64,000 nt of DNA from Anaerobacillus isosaccharinicus (GTDB taxonomy: Bacteria > Bacillota > Bacilli > Bacillales > Anaerobacillaceae), in the NCBI RefSeq assembly GCF_001866075.3, contig NZ_CP063356.1, positions 2,160,164 to 2,224,163 of the forward strand. The letters are read 5' to 3'. The position numbers and the translations under genes are program-made. Below, one piece after another: positions 48,556-56,005 of the stretch; the stretch's first letter is position 1, and every line of letters begins with the position of its first letter. Under the pieces are notes generated by a model. That model was given only the letters and a program-made list of their open reading frames with translations. It did no database searches and had not been told where the DNA came from.

Positions 48556-48636
48556 GCGGGTGTGGCGGAATTGGCAGACGCGCTAGACTTAGGATCTAGT
48601 GTCTTTGACGTGGGGGTTCGAGTCCCTTCACCCGCA
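48556..48636 (+). tRNA. tRNA-Leu (TAG)
   Basis: 81 nt, acceptor GCGGGTG/CACCCGC, anticodon loop CTTAGGA. CCA not encoded. Last gene of the cluster. Confidence 0.94.
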
Positions 48637-48641
48637 CTACG

Positions 48642-48677
48642 AAAAACCTTCCTTTTTATAAAAGGAAGGTTTTTTTA
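48642..48677 (+). terminator. rrn-tRNA operon terminator
   Basis: AAAAACCTTCCTTTT / AAAAGGAAGGTTTTTTT hairpin right after the last tRNA. Confidence 0.9.
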
Positions 48678-48759
48678 TTTCAAGGAAATAAGCTAGATGT
48701 TATTTTGATGTAACGTTTTGTCATAAGTGACGACTAATATAAGAAAGGGAGGCATCTGT

Positions 48760-49971
48760 ATGTTTAAAAAATTTTTTCTACTTCTAATGGTACTAGGTTT
48801 CTTAGCTTCATGCGGTCAGCAAAGTAAAGAACAAAAACTTTTGTACACGTCAGAAGATGTACATAAAGAGGTTGTTTTTGGTACAAATGACTTTGGCTTT
48901 CAAATGTTAAGAAAAATAAAAGAAACGGATCAGAATAGCTTAATTTCACCGTTAAGTATTTCATTGGCGTTAGCAATGACCGTTAACGGTGCTAATGGTG
49001 ATACGAAGGAAGCCATGCTTGATGCAATGCAATTAAAAGGTGTTTCTCTTGATGGGGTTAATCAATCATACCAAGCGATAACAAATATGATGAAGTATAC
49101 TGATCCGAAAGTTCAGTTGTCCATAGCAAACTCACTTTGGGGAAGAGAAGATAAAAGCTTTAATGATGAATTTGTAGCAAAAGCAAATGACTTTTATGAA
49201 GCAAAGTTAACCTTACTTGATTTTCAAGCACCAACTGCATCGAAGACGATAAACAGTTGGGTAAAAGAGAAAACTGAAGGGAAGATCGAGGGAATTGTAG
49301 AGGATGAAATAGATCGTGATACTGTCTTATTTTTAATTAATGCTATATATTTTCAAAGTGATTGGAAGAATCAATTCGACAAAAACCGGACTATAGAAAA
49401 AGATTTTTTTCCAAGCAACGGGAAGCAGCAAAAAGTGAAGATGATGGTTAATGATGGGGAGTATCAATATTTTGAAAATGAAATTGTTGAAGGCATTCGT
49501 CTTCCATATGGTGAGGGCAGAATGGTAATGGATGTTTTTTTACCAAGAGAAGGTATGAACCAGTTTCTTGAGGAGCTGACAATAAACGAATGGGAAAATA
49601 TGTTGACTAGATTTGAAATGAAGAACGGTTATTTTGAGTTGCCACGTTTTACGTTCGAGTATGAAGAAAGCCTAAAGGATGTACTAAAAGCATTAGGAAT
49701 GGAAATTGCTTTTGATGAACAAAAGGCTAACTTTGGTAAGATTGCCCCTATACCTCCTAATCTCTATATTAGTGATGTCCTTCATAAGACATTTATTGAG
49801 GTAAATGAGGAAGGAACGGAAGCTGCTGCGGTTACGTCTGTTGAAATTAAAGAAGAGTCAGCCCCTATGTTTGATTTCCATCTGGAGGTTAACCGTCCGT
49901 TTCTATTTATTATTCATGATCTTGAAACTGGTGTCATATTGTTTATAGGTGTGACAGAAGAAATTAACTAA
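48760..49971 (+). CDS. lipoprotein serpin
   Basis: 403 residues from ATG 48760 behind AAAGGGAGGCATCTGT. A lipobox signal (MVLGFLASC) implies surface attachment. Full serpin fold: NSLISPLSISLALAMTVNGANGDTKEAML, SIANSLWGRE, INSWVKEKTEGKI, LINAIYFQSDWK, PRFTFEYEESL, and the hinge EEGTEAAAVT followed by SVEIKEES, then FHLEVNRPFLFII. Counting from P17 (first E of the hinge) places Glu at P1 and Ser at P1'. The hinge composition fits an inhibitory serpin; the target protease is unknown, perhaps a Glu-specific one. Serpins are uncommon in Bacillaceae, suggesting acquisition. Confidence 0.93.
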   Translation: MFKKFFLLLMVLGFLASCGQQSKEQKLLYTSEDVHKEVVFGTNDFGFQMLRKIKETDQNSLISPLSISLALAMTVNGANGDTKEAMLDAMQLKGVSLDGVNQSYQAITNMMKYTDPKVQLSIANSLWGREDKSFNDEFVAKANDFYEAKLTLLDFQAPTASKTINSWVKEKTEGKIEGIVEDEIDRDTVLFLINAIYFQSDWKNQFDKNRTIEKDFFPSNGKQQKVKMMVNDGEYQYFENEIVEGIRLPYGEGRMVMDVFLPREGMNQFLEELTINEWENMLTRFEMKNGYFELPRFTFEYEESLKDVLKALGMEIAFDEQKANFGKIAPIPPNLYISDVLHKTFIEVNEEGTEAAAVTSVEIKEESAPMFDFHLEVNRPFLFIIHDLETGVILFIGVTEEIN

Positions 49972-50130
49972 AGAACAGTCGTTGCCTATATGTAAGGAAA
50001 TAAAATACTGATAAAGTTTTTATGTCCAATCTAACCATTGGAACGATGTTGTTAATTTGAAAAAACTTGAAACTTTTGGAATTTAGTTGCGTAAATAGTA
50101 AAGAAGTCGAAAAATTTTGGAGGTTATTAA

Positions 50131-50922
50131 ATGTTTAAAAGATTAAAAGTATTAGGAGCTGCTTTAGCGCTCGTAGTTGTATTGGCTGCTTGTAATGACC
50201 AGGTTGCAACGAACTTAACGGATGCTGAAGATGTTCTTAAGCAATCATTAGAAGTCATGGAAAAGCTTGATAGTTACTCAATGACAATGGAAAGTGAACA
50301 AACGATGACCATCAATGATTCAGAAACTATGAATATGGTTATGAAGATTAATGCTGATATGACGTTAAATCCGTTAGCGTTCCATCAAAAACTATCTATG
50401 GAAAGCGATATGGATATGATGGGAAAGATTGAAACGGAGATGTATTTGGTTGGTGACCAAGTATTTATGTTTGATCCAATGATGAAAGAATGGATGGAGC
50501 TACCTATGGATTTAATGGGGGATCTTGGTGGTCTTTCTGAATTGCAATTAAGTCCAGATCAGCAATTACTTATGTTAAGAAGCTTTGCTGATGACATTGA
50601 ACTATCTGAAAATGGTAGTAACTACGTTTTAAAGCTCTCTGGAGAAGGTTCAGAATTTATGGAAATTGCTAAGTTTTTTGGGGGCGCAGGAAATGAGCTC
50701 GAGGAAATGTTAGAGTTTTTCTCGGAGTTAAAATTGAACCATATCGATTATGAAATTTATATTGATAAAGAAACGTTTTATCAAACGAAGTTAAACATGA
50801 CGATGGATTTAACGATGGGGATGGAAGGCGAAACAATTCATACGATCCAAACAATGAAAGCGACAATCCATGGGATTAATGAAGTAGGGGAGATCAAACT
50901 TCCTGAAGAAGTATTGAATTAA
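50131..50922 (+). CDS. LolA/LppX-like lipoprotein (DUF6612-type)
   Basis: 263 residues with lipobox AAC (Cys about 21) behind TTTGGAGGTTATTAA. A Met-rich beta-sheet domain (SYSMTMESEQTMTIND ... MNMVMKINADMTLNP ... DYEIYIDKETFYQTKLNMTMDLTM) resembles the DUF6612/LppX-like half-barrel family of surface lipoproteins. Role unknown, possibly hydrophobic ligand binding. The SPASM maturase gene follows 118 bp later, after a terminator. Confidence 0.8.
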   Translation: MFKRLKVLGAALALVVVLAACNDQVATNLTDAEDVLKQSLEVMEKLDSYSMTMESEQTMTINDSETMNMVMKINADMTLNPLAFHQKLSMESDMDMMGKIETEMYLVGDQVFMFDPMMKEWMELPMDLMGDLGGLSELQLSPDQQLLMLRSFADDIELSENGSNYVLKLSGEGSEFMEIAKFFGGAGNELEEMLEFFSELKLNHIDYEIYIDKETFYQTKLNMTMDLTMGMEGETIHTIQTMKATIHGINEVGEIKLPEEVLN

Positions 50923-50930
50923 TTTTTATG

Positions 50931-50964
50931 AAGACATCCGCAAACTGTGCGGATGTCTTTTTTG
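50931..50964 (+). terminator. terminator of DUF6612-type gene
   Basis: AAGACATCCGC / GCGGATGTCTT 11-bp stem, 7-nt loop, T6. Confidence 0.9.
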
Positions 50965-51040
50965 TGAAGAATGTCACTGAAATTGTTAACCTTTATCCTT
51001 TATAATAACATGTTGTGATACTTGAAAGGAATGATGGAAG

Positions 51041-52357
51041 TTGTATAGACCGTCAAGGTTTAATGTTATTACTGAAACTGATTCAAACGAGTTGATTTTA
51101 TATAATAGTTATACGGGTGCTATCGCTCTTTTTGAAAAAAAAGAGGGTGAAGAGGTAAGGAAAGTATTGACGAAAAAGCAAGTGACTCAAAGTTCTTTAC
51201 TCGAACAGCTTATTGAACAAGGATTTCTCGTTAGTGAGGACATTGACGAGAAAAGAAGAGCGACCTTTTTGCACCAATCGATGCATCGAGCAGATTTACT
51301 TCACTTAGTTCTTTTACCTACAGAAGCTTGCAATTTTCGCTGTACATATTGCTACGAGGATTTCCCCCGGGGAAAAATGACGGAAAAAGCAAAACGAGGG
51401 TTAATCAATTATATTAAAAAGGAAGCTAGATTTTTACGGCAATTAACGATAAGTTGGTATGGGGGCGAACCTCTTTTAGCTGATGATGTCATAAACGAGC
51501 TTTCAGACGAATTTTTACAGGTGGCAAAAGAACACGACATTGACTACTCAGCAGAAATCACGACGAATGGTTATTTATTGACGAAGGAAAAGTTCCAACA
51601 ACTTTTAAACAACGGTATTCGTCAATTCATGATCACAATAGATGGAATAGCCGAAGAACATAATAAGCGCCGCAAACTTGCAAATGGCGATGGTTCTTTC
51701 AAAACAATCATCGAAAATCTTTCAACCATTAAAAATATGGCAGGAGATTTTGAAATCACGATCCGCACAAACTTTGATGAAGAAAGTTTAGAAACGCTTC
51801 CGCTTTTCATTTCTGAAATGAAGCAATTATTCCAAACAGATCAACGTTTTAAGCTATTCTTTCGCCCAATTGCTCGTTGGGGTGGGGAAAATGATGACTG
51901 CCTACCAGTATGTGATCAACGAACAGTCGATCAAAAAATCTGGGAGTTTAGCGAACTCGCTATTGATGAAGGTTTGCCGATAAGTTCAATTGTAGCCGGC
52001 TCATTACAACCAACAGCCTCAGTTTGCTACGCAGCCAAACCGAATTCATTCATTGTTGCTAGTGATGGCAGCCTTTTTAAGTGTACGTTAGCCTTTGGGG
52101 ACGACGACAATAAAATAGGTTCGTTAAACGAAGATGGAACAATGCTTATTAATTACGATAAGTTGGCGAAATGGACAACTTCAGGTGAAGAAACAGATGA
52201 ACATTGCCAAGCTTGCTTCTTCCGGCCTGCATGCCAAGGAAATCATTGCCCATACTATCGTAAAACAACTGGTGAAAGACCATGCTCACACGAAAAAAGG
52301 CAGATTAAGAAGGTATTGAAGTTGATTGTGAAAGAGAATGTAGAATGTAGAATGTAA
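51041..52357 (+). CDS. radical SAM/SPASM peptide maturase
   Basis: 438 residues, TTG start behind AAAGGAATGATGGAAG. Residues 1-80 resemble a RiPP recognition element-like leader-binding domain (SRFNVITETDSNELILYNS ... LIEQGFLVSEDID). The radical SAM cluster is C97-x3-C101-x2-C104 with YGGEPLL (about 140-146). The C-terminal SPASM domain has C329-x13-G-x4-C348, then C389-x2-C392-x5-C398-x4-C403 and C415, enough for auxiliary 4Fe-4S clusters. Such enzymes cross-link or epimerise ribosomal peptides. A 28-residue ORF follows at 52416. The last residues (ENVECRM) come from a dispersed repeat. No transporter or peptidase is adjacent. Confidence 0.9.
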   Translation: MYRPSRFNVITETDSNELILYNSYTGAIALFEKKEGEEVRKVLTKKQVTQSSLLEQLIEQGFLVSEDIDEKRRATFLHQSMHRADLLHLVLLPTEACNFRCTYCYEDFPRGKMTEKAKRGLINYIKKEARFLRQLTISWYGGEPLLADDVINELSDEFLQVAKEHDIDYSAEITTNGYLLTKEKFQQLLNNGIRQFMITIDGIAEEHNKRRKLANGDGSFKTIIENLSTIKNMAGDFEITIRTNFDEESLETLPLFISEMKQLFQTDQRFKLFFRPIARWGGENDDCLPVCDQRTVDQKIWEFSELAIDEGLPISSIVAGSLQPTASVCYAAKPNSFIVASDGSLFKCTLAFGDDDNKIGSLNEDGTMLINYDKLAKWTTSGEETDEHCQACFFRPACQGNHCPYYRKTTGERPCSHEKRQIKKVLKLIVKENVECRM

Positions 52358-52400
52358 AATTGTGATTGAAATGCTGAGAAGCATTACTTTCATAATTCTA
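52334..52400. repeat. 7-bp-unit palindromic repeat, copy H
   Basis: AATGTAG heptamers overlap the end of the SPASM gene; a core ATGCTGAGAAGCAT follows; the right arm is reduced to ATAATTCT. It separates the maturase from its candidate peptide gene. Confidence 0.75.
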
Positions 52401-52415
52401 AAAGGAGGTGGCAAA

Positions 52416-52502
52416 ATGAAGGTTATTAAACAAGGTGTGTCTCCAGTATCCGTTACAACAAAGGGGCAAGTAGTAAAATCAGTACCAGGAAGCCTAAGGT
52501 AA
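52416..52502 (+). CDS. candidate RiPP precursor peptide, 28 residues
   Basis: ATG 52416 follows AAAAGGAGGTGGCAAA, a near-perfect SD. The product has 28 residues: it starts MKVIKQGVSP and ends SVPGSLR, with seven Val, four Lys, one Arg, four Ser, no Cys, no aromatic and no acidic residue (net about +5). It lies 58 bp downstream of the SPASM maturase and before a strong terminator. That context suggests the substrate of the maturase; Val epimerisation or cross-links on Lys/Thr/Ser are the conceivable changes. The segment VTTKGQV also resembles the N-terminus of AbrB/MazE-fold proteins, so a decayed AbrB gene is the main alternative. Confidence 0.6.
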   Translation: MKVIKQGVSPVSVTTKGQVVKSVPGSLR

Positions 52503-52824
52503 TAAAGATAGGAAGGACAATTCTTAACTAAACGGCTTTCCTTTAAAAGGTGGCAAAACTATAGTTACAAAACAGATCGCATGGATTTCTAAACGGAAAT
52601 TCTATGCGATTTTTTTGATGTTTAATAAATTTTGAAGTGTCTCAGAAAGTGATTCATAACCATTTTCAGAAAGAGGGTCTATCTAAATAAGAAGAGGCGT
52701 TTTGGATATATATGTTAAAATAGTTATTAGAGTTAAATGAAGAATTATGAACAAGTACACTGCTATCGAGGAAGCCACAATTATAGAAAATGTAATTTAA
52801 GTTACTTGCAATGGAGGTGATTAT
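52503..52824. other. region after the peptide gene
   Basis: Contains the terminator at 52575-52618 and then about 200 bp of AT-rich non-coding DNA with no promoter that I can assign with confidence. Confidence 0.4.
52575..52618 (+). terminator. terminator of SPASM-peptide unit
   Basis: GATCGCATGGATTTC / GAAATTCTATGCGAT stem, loop TAAACG, T7. Confidence 0.85.
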
Positions 52825-53079
52825 TTGGATTTTTTCAAATTGAGAAAATCAAAACTAATTTACCAAGTTATCGTATTTTTCACCATAATATTGATAGGTA
52901 TTATTACTTACCCAACCCAACTGGCTAATTTTTTATTTTTCAGTGCAACTATAGGAGTTTTCTTTATAGTAGATACACTAATGTCTAATAAGACAAGGAA
53001 CGTTAGGCTCGGCTTAGCGGTTGTTATAGCAATTGTTTTCTTTTTTGTGACGTTGTTTTCAGTAATAAAAACGCTTTAA
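52825..53079 (+). CDS. small membrane protein, 3 TM
   Basis: 84 residues from TTG 52825 behind TGGAGGTGATTAT. Three hydrophobic segments (about 11-28, 33-50, 62-82) with basic ends (KLRKSKLIYQ; SNKTRNVRLG). No family recognised. It could be an immunity or export partner for the upstream peptide only by proximity; nothing else supports that. Confidence 0.65.
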   Translation: MDFFKLRKSKLIYQVIVFFTIILIGIITYPTQLANFLFFSATIGVFFIVDTLMSNKTRNVRLGLAVVIAIVFFFVTLFSVIKTL

Positions 53080-53242
53080 TTTTTTTTTTGTAGTTACTAA
53101 AAAAGAGTAAACTCTTGTTGAAACTAAAGTAACTGATGCACTACTTTAACAACAGGAACAATCATTTATGTTATTGTTCCTGTTTATTTTAATATGGCTA
53201 TTAAGCAGAAGGGTTTACTATGAAAGTTAAGGGGTTGAGAGT

Positions 53243-53773
53243 ATTAGAAAGCTGAATTTATTGTTTTTAGTAGTGCTAATTTTGCTAATTGTATCTGTTT
53301 TTATGAATATAAATTTATTTAATGAGACTAAAAACTTGAAGACTACATTAGGGAGTGAATATTATTACAATCACGTTTTAGCAAACGACCTAGCAAATGT
53401 AGAAATATATGAAAGAGTGACAGACTTGATATTAGAGGGAGATAGAACTGAGTTCATTATGTATCTAGTTAGAATTAACTCTCTTACACGAAATTTAAAA
53501 GGGCAAACAGGACAATTTTTTTATGACTTAACTATACCGTTGGATGAATTATATAACCTTAGTAAAATTGACACCGAGAAAGTTGTCCTTGAAGAAAAAA
53601 TTGGAGAACTGAAAGAAAAAATAATTATTATTAACAGTGTACTTCAAAAAATGCAAGAAAATTTAGGATTTGACCATAAACTATGGTACGAGGAAATAAA
53701 CAATAATGATTCGACAACAAACCAAATGTTAAGGGAACAATTTGAAGTTTACATGAATAGCAATGCAAAATGA
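53243..53773 (+). CDS. single-pass membrane protein, probable AUU start
   Basis: 176 residues if started at ATT 53243, which lies 8 nt after AAGGGG and gives IRKLNLLFLVVLILLIVSVF, a normal basic-then-hydrophobic signal anchor. The first NTG in frame (TTG 53261) has no SD and would cut off the basic residues; a stop codon at 53228 excludes longer forms. The rest is a soluble helical domain (LILEGDRTEFIMYLVRINSLTRNLKGQTGQFF ... IINSVLQKMQENLGF). Family not recognised. Confidence 0.6.
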   Translation: MRKLNLLFLVVLILLIVSVFMNINLFNETKNLKTTLGSEYYYNHVLANDLANVEIYERVTDLILEGDRTEFIMYLVRINSLTRNLKGQTGQFFYDLTIPLDELYNLSKIDTEKVVLEEKIGELKEKIIIINSVLQKMQENLGFDHKLWYEEINNNDSTTNQMLREQFEVYMNSNAK

Positions 53774-54039
53774 TTTTTAACTAACGAATGTGTTAGCACA
53801 AGCAGCAGTTGCTCATGTTCATTTAGATACAGCAGTTTTGTAACATGCATTAGGATGGCGGGGGAGTTTTGAAGAAGGTATTTATCTTAGTATTTATTAG
53901 TATTTTTTAATTGGTACGCTTGCTTTTTCAATCCTATAACTTTGAAGTAGAGCAAGCAGTTGTGGTGCTAACGAGGAGAAGAGTCGAAAAATTAGTAATT
54001 GTTGAGAATTATTTAAACAAACTTAAGGGGTGGGGTAAA

Positions 54040-54369
54040 ATCAAAATCCTATTTATATGTAGTAAGAACAAATGGCGAAGCCCAACAGCAGAGAAGGTTT
54101 TTCATGACTTCAAAGGCTATGATGTAAGATCAGCAGGAACAGAGGTTGGTGCAAAGGTTAAGGTTACGAACGGACAAATTGGTTGGGCAGATTTTATTTT
54201 TGTGATGGAAAAAAAGCATATAAGAAGGTTAAAAGATAAGTTTGGACCATTGCTCGATAATAAAAAGGTTTTAAATTTAGATATTCCAGATGATTACAGC
54301 TATATGGACGATGAATTAATAGAAATCCTGAAAGCACGGGTTGGCGAATTTCTAGAAGTTCCAGAGTGA
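54040..54369 (+). CDS. LMW-phosphatase-like protein (COG4551 type), probable AUC start
   Basis: 109 residues if started at ATC 54040, after AAGGGGTGG (54025-54033). The protein then begins KILFICSKNKWRSPTAEKVF, aligning with the N-termini of the family whose members are about 105-110 residues. C7-x5-R13 is the P-loop of low-molecular-weight tyrosine phosphatases and the DIPDDYSYMDDELIE block holds the general acid. An NTG start requires going back to 53911 and adds 43 residues without homology. Either an AUC start is used or the start codon has mutated. Confidence 0.65.
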   Translation: MKILFICSKNKWRSPTAEKVFHDFKGYDVRSAGTEVGAKVKVTNGQIGWADFIFVMEKKHIRRLKDKFGPLLDNKKVLNLDIPDDYSYMDDELIEILKARVGEFLEVPE

Positions 54370-54464
54370 AGCTGTTGTGAAAGTTGTGTTAAATCAAACT
54401 GTGAAAACTGAAATAAGAACATTTTTAAAAATAGAAAGAAAATCAAGAGGGGAGATTTAATTTT

Positions 54465-54692
54465 ATGTTATGGATAATTACACAAAACAAAAAGGATTTG
54501 GTAAATGTTAAAGAAGTAAGAGTAATAGACAATCGAATTGAAGGGGTTATAAACCGAAGTTTTTTTGTTTTCTGGAATAAGGTTTTAGGTGGGTATAATT
54601 CAAATGAAAGAGCAACTGAGATTATAAAAGAGATTTATGAGAAATTAGAAATAAGTAATACCGTAACAACCTTTTCAATGCCAGAAAAATAA
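54465..54692 (+). CDS. small soluble protein, unknown
   Basis: 75 residues from ATG 54465 behind AGAGGGGAGATTTAATTTT. The pattern WIITQNKKDLVNVKEVRVI ... LGGYNSNERATEIIKEIYEKLE suggests a beta-hairpin plus helix; similar small ORFs occur in Bacillus and phage genomes. Function unknown. Confidence 0.68.
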   Translation: MLWIITQNKKDLVNVKEVRVIDNRIEGVINRSFFVFWNKVLGGYNSNERATEIIKEIYEKLEISNTVTTFSMPEK

Positions 54693-54872
54693 GGCAGTGT
54701 TAAAGTAAAGTGAGCGTTATTAAAGCAGGAACTGACGCTTTTCTCCTATTGGAGGATAGTGAAATACAGCAAATTCCTATAACCAAAGGGGAGAGGTTAA
54801 ATATGTGTAATGATCAAGGTAAAAAAAAATACAGGAAACTATAGAGCAATTTACTCATAGAGGTGTTTTTAA

Positions 54873-55385
54873 ATGATTAGAATATCATTATTTTTATTAA
54901 TCTTATTTTCAATATTGGCTTCTGGTTGTGGATTCGATTTAGATTCAAATGCAGTTGAATCCAATGTACAAAGTATGCCAAATGATTTCAATTTTTCTGT
55001 TCAGTTTGGTGTGAACAGAAGAAATGAAATCAATACATTTGAAGATAAAGTGACCAAGGATTTAATAGAAAATGGGACAGCAACCACAAAAATTGCCCTC
55101 ACAGATGAGGAAATGGCTATGGTTTATCAAAAAATGAAGGACATTATCATAATAGAACGAAAAGAATTAATTCCAAAAACAAATTGTATGAAAGAGCCTC
55201 ATGAAGAAGATGAATGGAATATAAGAATTAATGGTAAAACAATTACACTATCTATTTCAGGGGCATATTGTGAACCAACCACCGATGCAACTCAATTAAT
55301 TGAGTTGCGAAATTATGTATTTAATATAGTCAAAAATAAGGTTGAGTATAAAGAACTTCCAGCATCAAAAGGTGGATATGAATAA
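54873..55385 (+). CDS. lipoprotein, unknown
   Basis: 170 residues, ATG behind TAGAGGTGTTTTTAA. Lipobox ASGC (Cys about 19). The exported domain has two cysteines (KTNCMKE, GAYCEP) that may form a disulfide, and a FNFSVQFGVNRRNEINTFEDKVTKDL segment seen in Bacillus lipoproteins of unknown role. Stand-alone gene. Confidence 0.7.
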   Translation: MIRISLFLLILFSILASGCGFDLDSNAVESNVQSMPNDFNFSVQFGVNRRNEINTFEDKVTKDLIENGTATTKIALTDEEMAMVYQKMKDIIIIERKELIPKTNCMKEPHEEDEWNIRINGKTITLSISGAYCEPTTDATQLIELRNYVFNIVKNKVEYKELPASKGGYE

Positions 55386-55717
55386 TATAGTTTTTATACT
55401 AACGGATGTATGTGCTGCCGAGCCTAGGGAGGGCTACAAAGGTAGTAGAATAATTGAAATAAGACTAGTTAGGATAGCAGTAATAACAGAGTTAAATGTT
55501 AAAAGATTAGTATATATAAATTGTGAATGGTACCTAGGAGGATTCCGTGTGCGCTAATTGCGCAAGTAAGATTCCCTGAGAGGAGAGAGAACACAATCTA
55601 CCAAAAGGAAGAGAGGTTCTCTTTCTTCCTCGACTAGCGGAAAAAATTATTACATCTTCAATTATTGAAGCGGGTTAGTGAAAGAAGAATGTTTGTAAAA
55701 TGAGAGGAATTGACTTA
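55386..55717. other. region between lipoprotein and hydrolase pseudogene
   Basis: No convincing gene. Contains TGCGCTAATTGCGCA (55552-55566, an inverted repeat) and an AGAGAGGTTCTCTTTCTTCCTC purine/pyrimidine stretch near 55610-55635. Looks like decayed accessory DNA. Confidence 0.4.
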
Positions 55718-56005
55718 ATGACTAAAGAAATGTTTGTACAAGTAAATGATTGTAAACTATATGCTAAATTGGAGGGGGAAAGTAATGGAAAGCCAACTGT
55801 CATAATGGACGCTGGATATGGCGATTATTCCAATTCATGGGATTCAATAATTGGAAATATTTCAATACTCACTAATGTTCTAATTTATGATAGAGCAGGA
55901 CTTGGAAAAAGTGAAACAAGTTCTAACCCCAGAACCAGCCGTGAGATGGTAAAAGAATTAAATGAACTTCTTATTGAAGCTAAGATTAAACCTCCTTACA
56001 TATTA

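Noticed and set aside
53911-54039. N-terminal extension of the phosphatase-like protein from TTG 53911
   Set aside because: The 43 residues have no resemblance to the family, no SD precedes 53911, and the SD at 54025-54033 points to 54040.
54803-54844. 13-codon ORF with a good SD (AAGGGGAGAGG) before the lipoprotein gene
   Set aside because: Very short and broken by an A9 run; probably a remnant, with no recognisable product.
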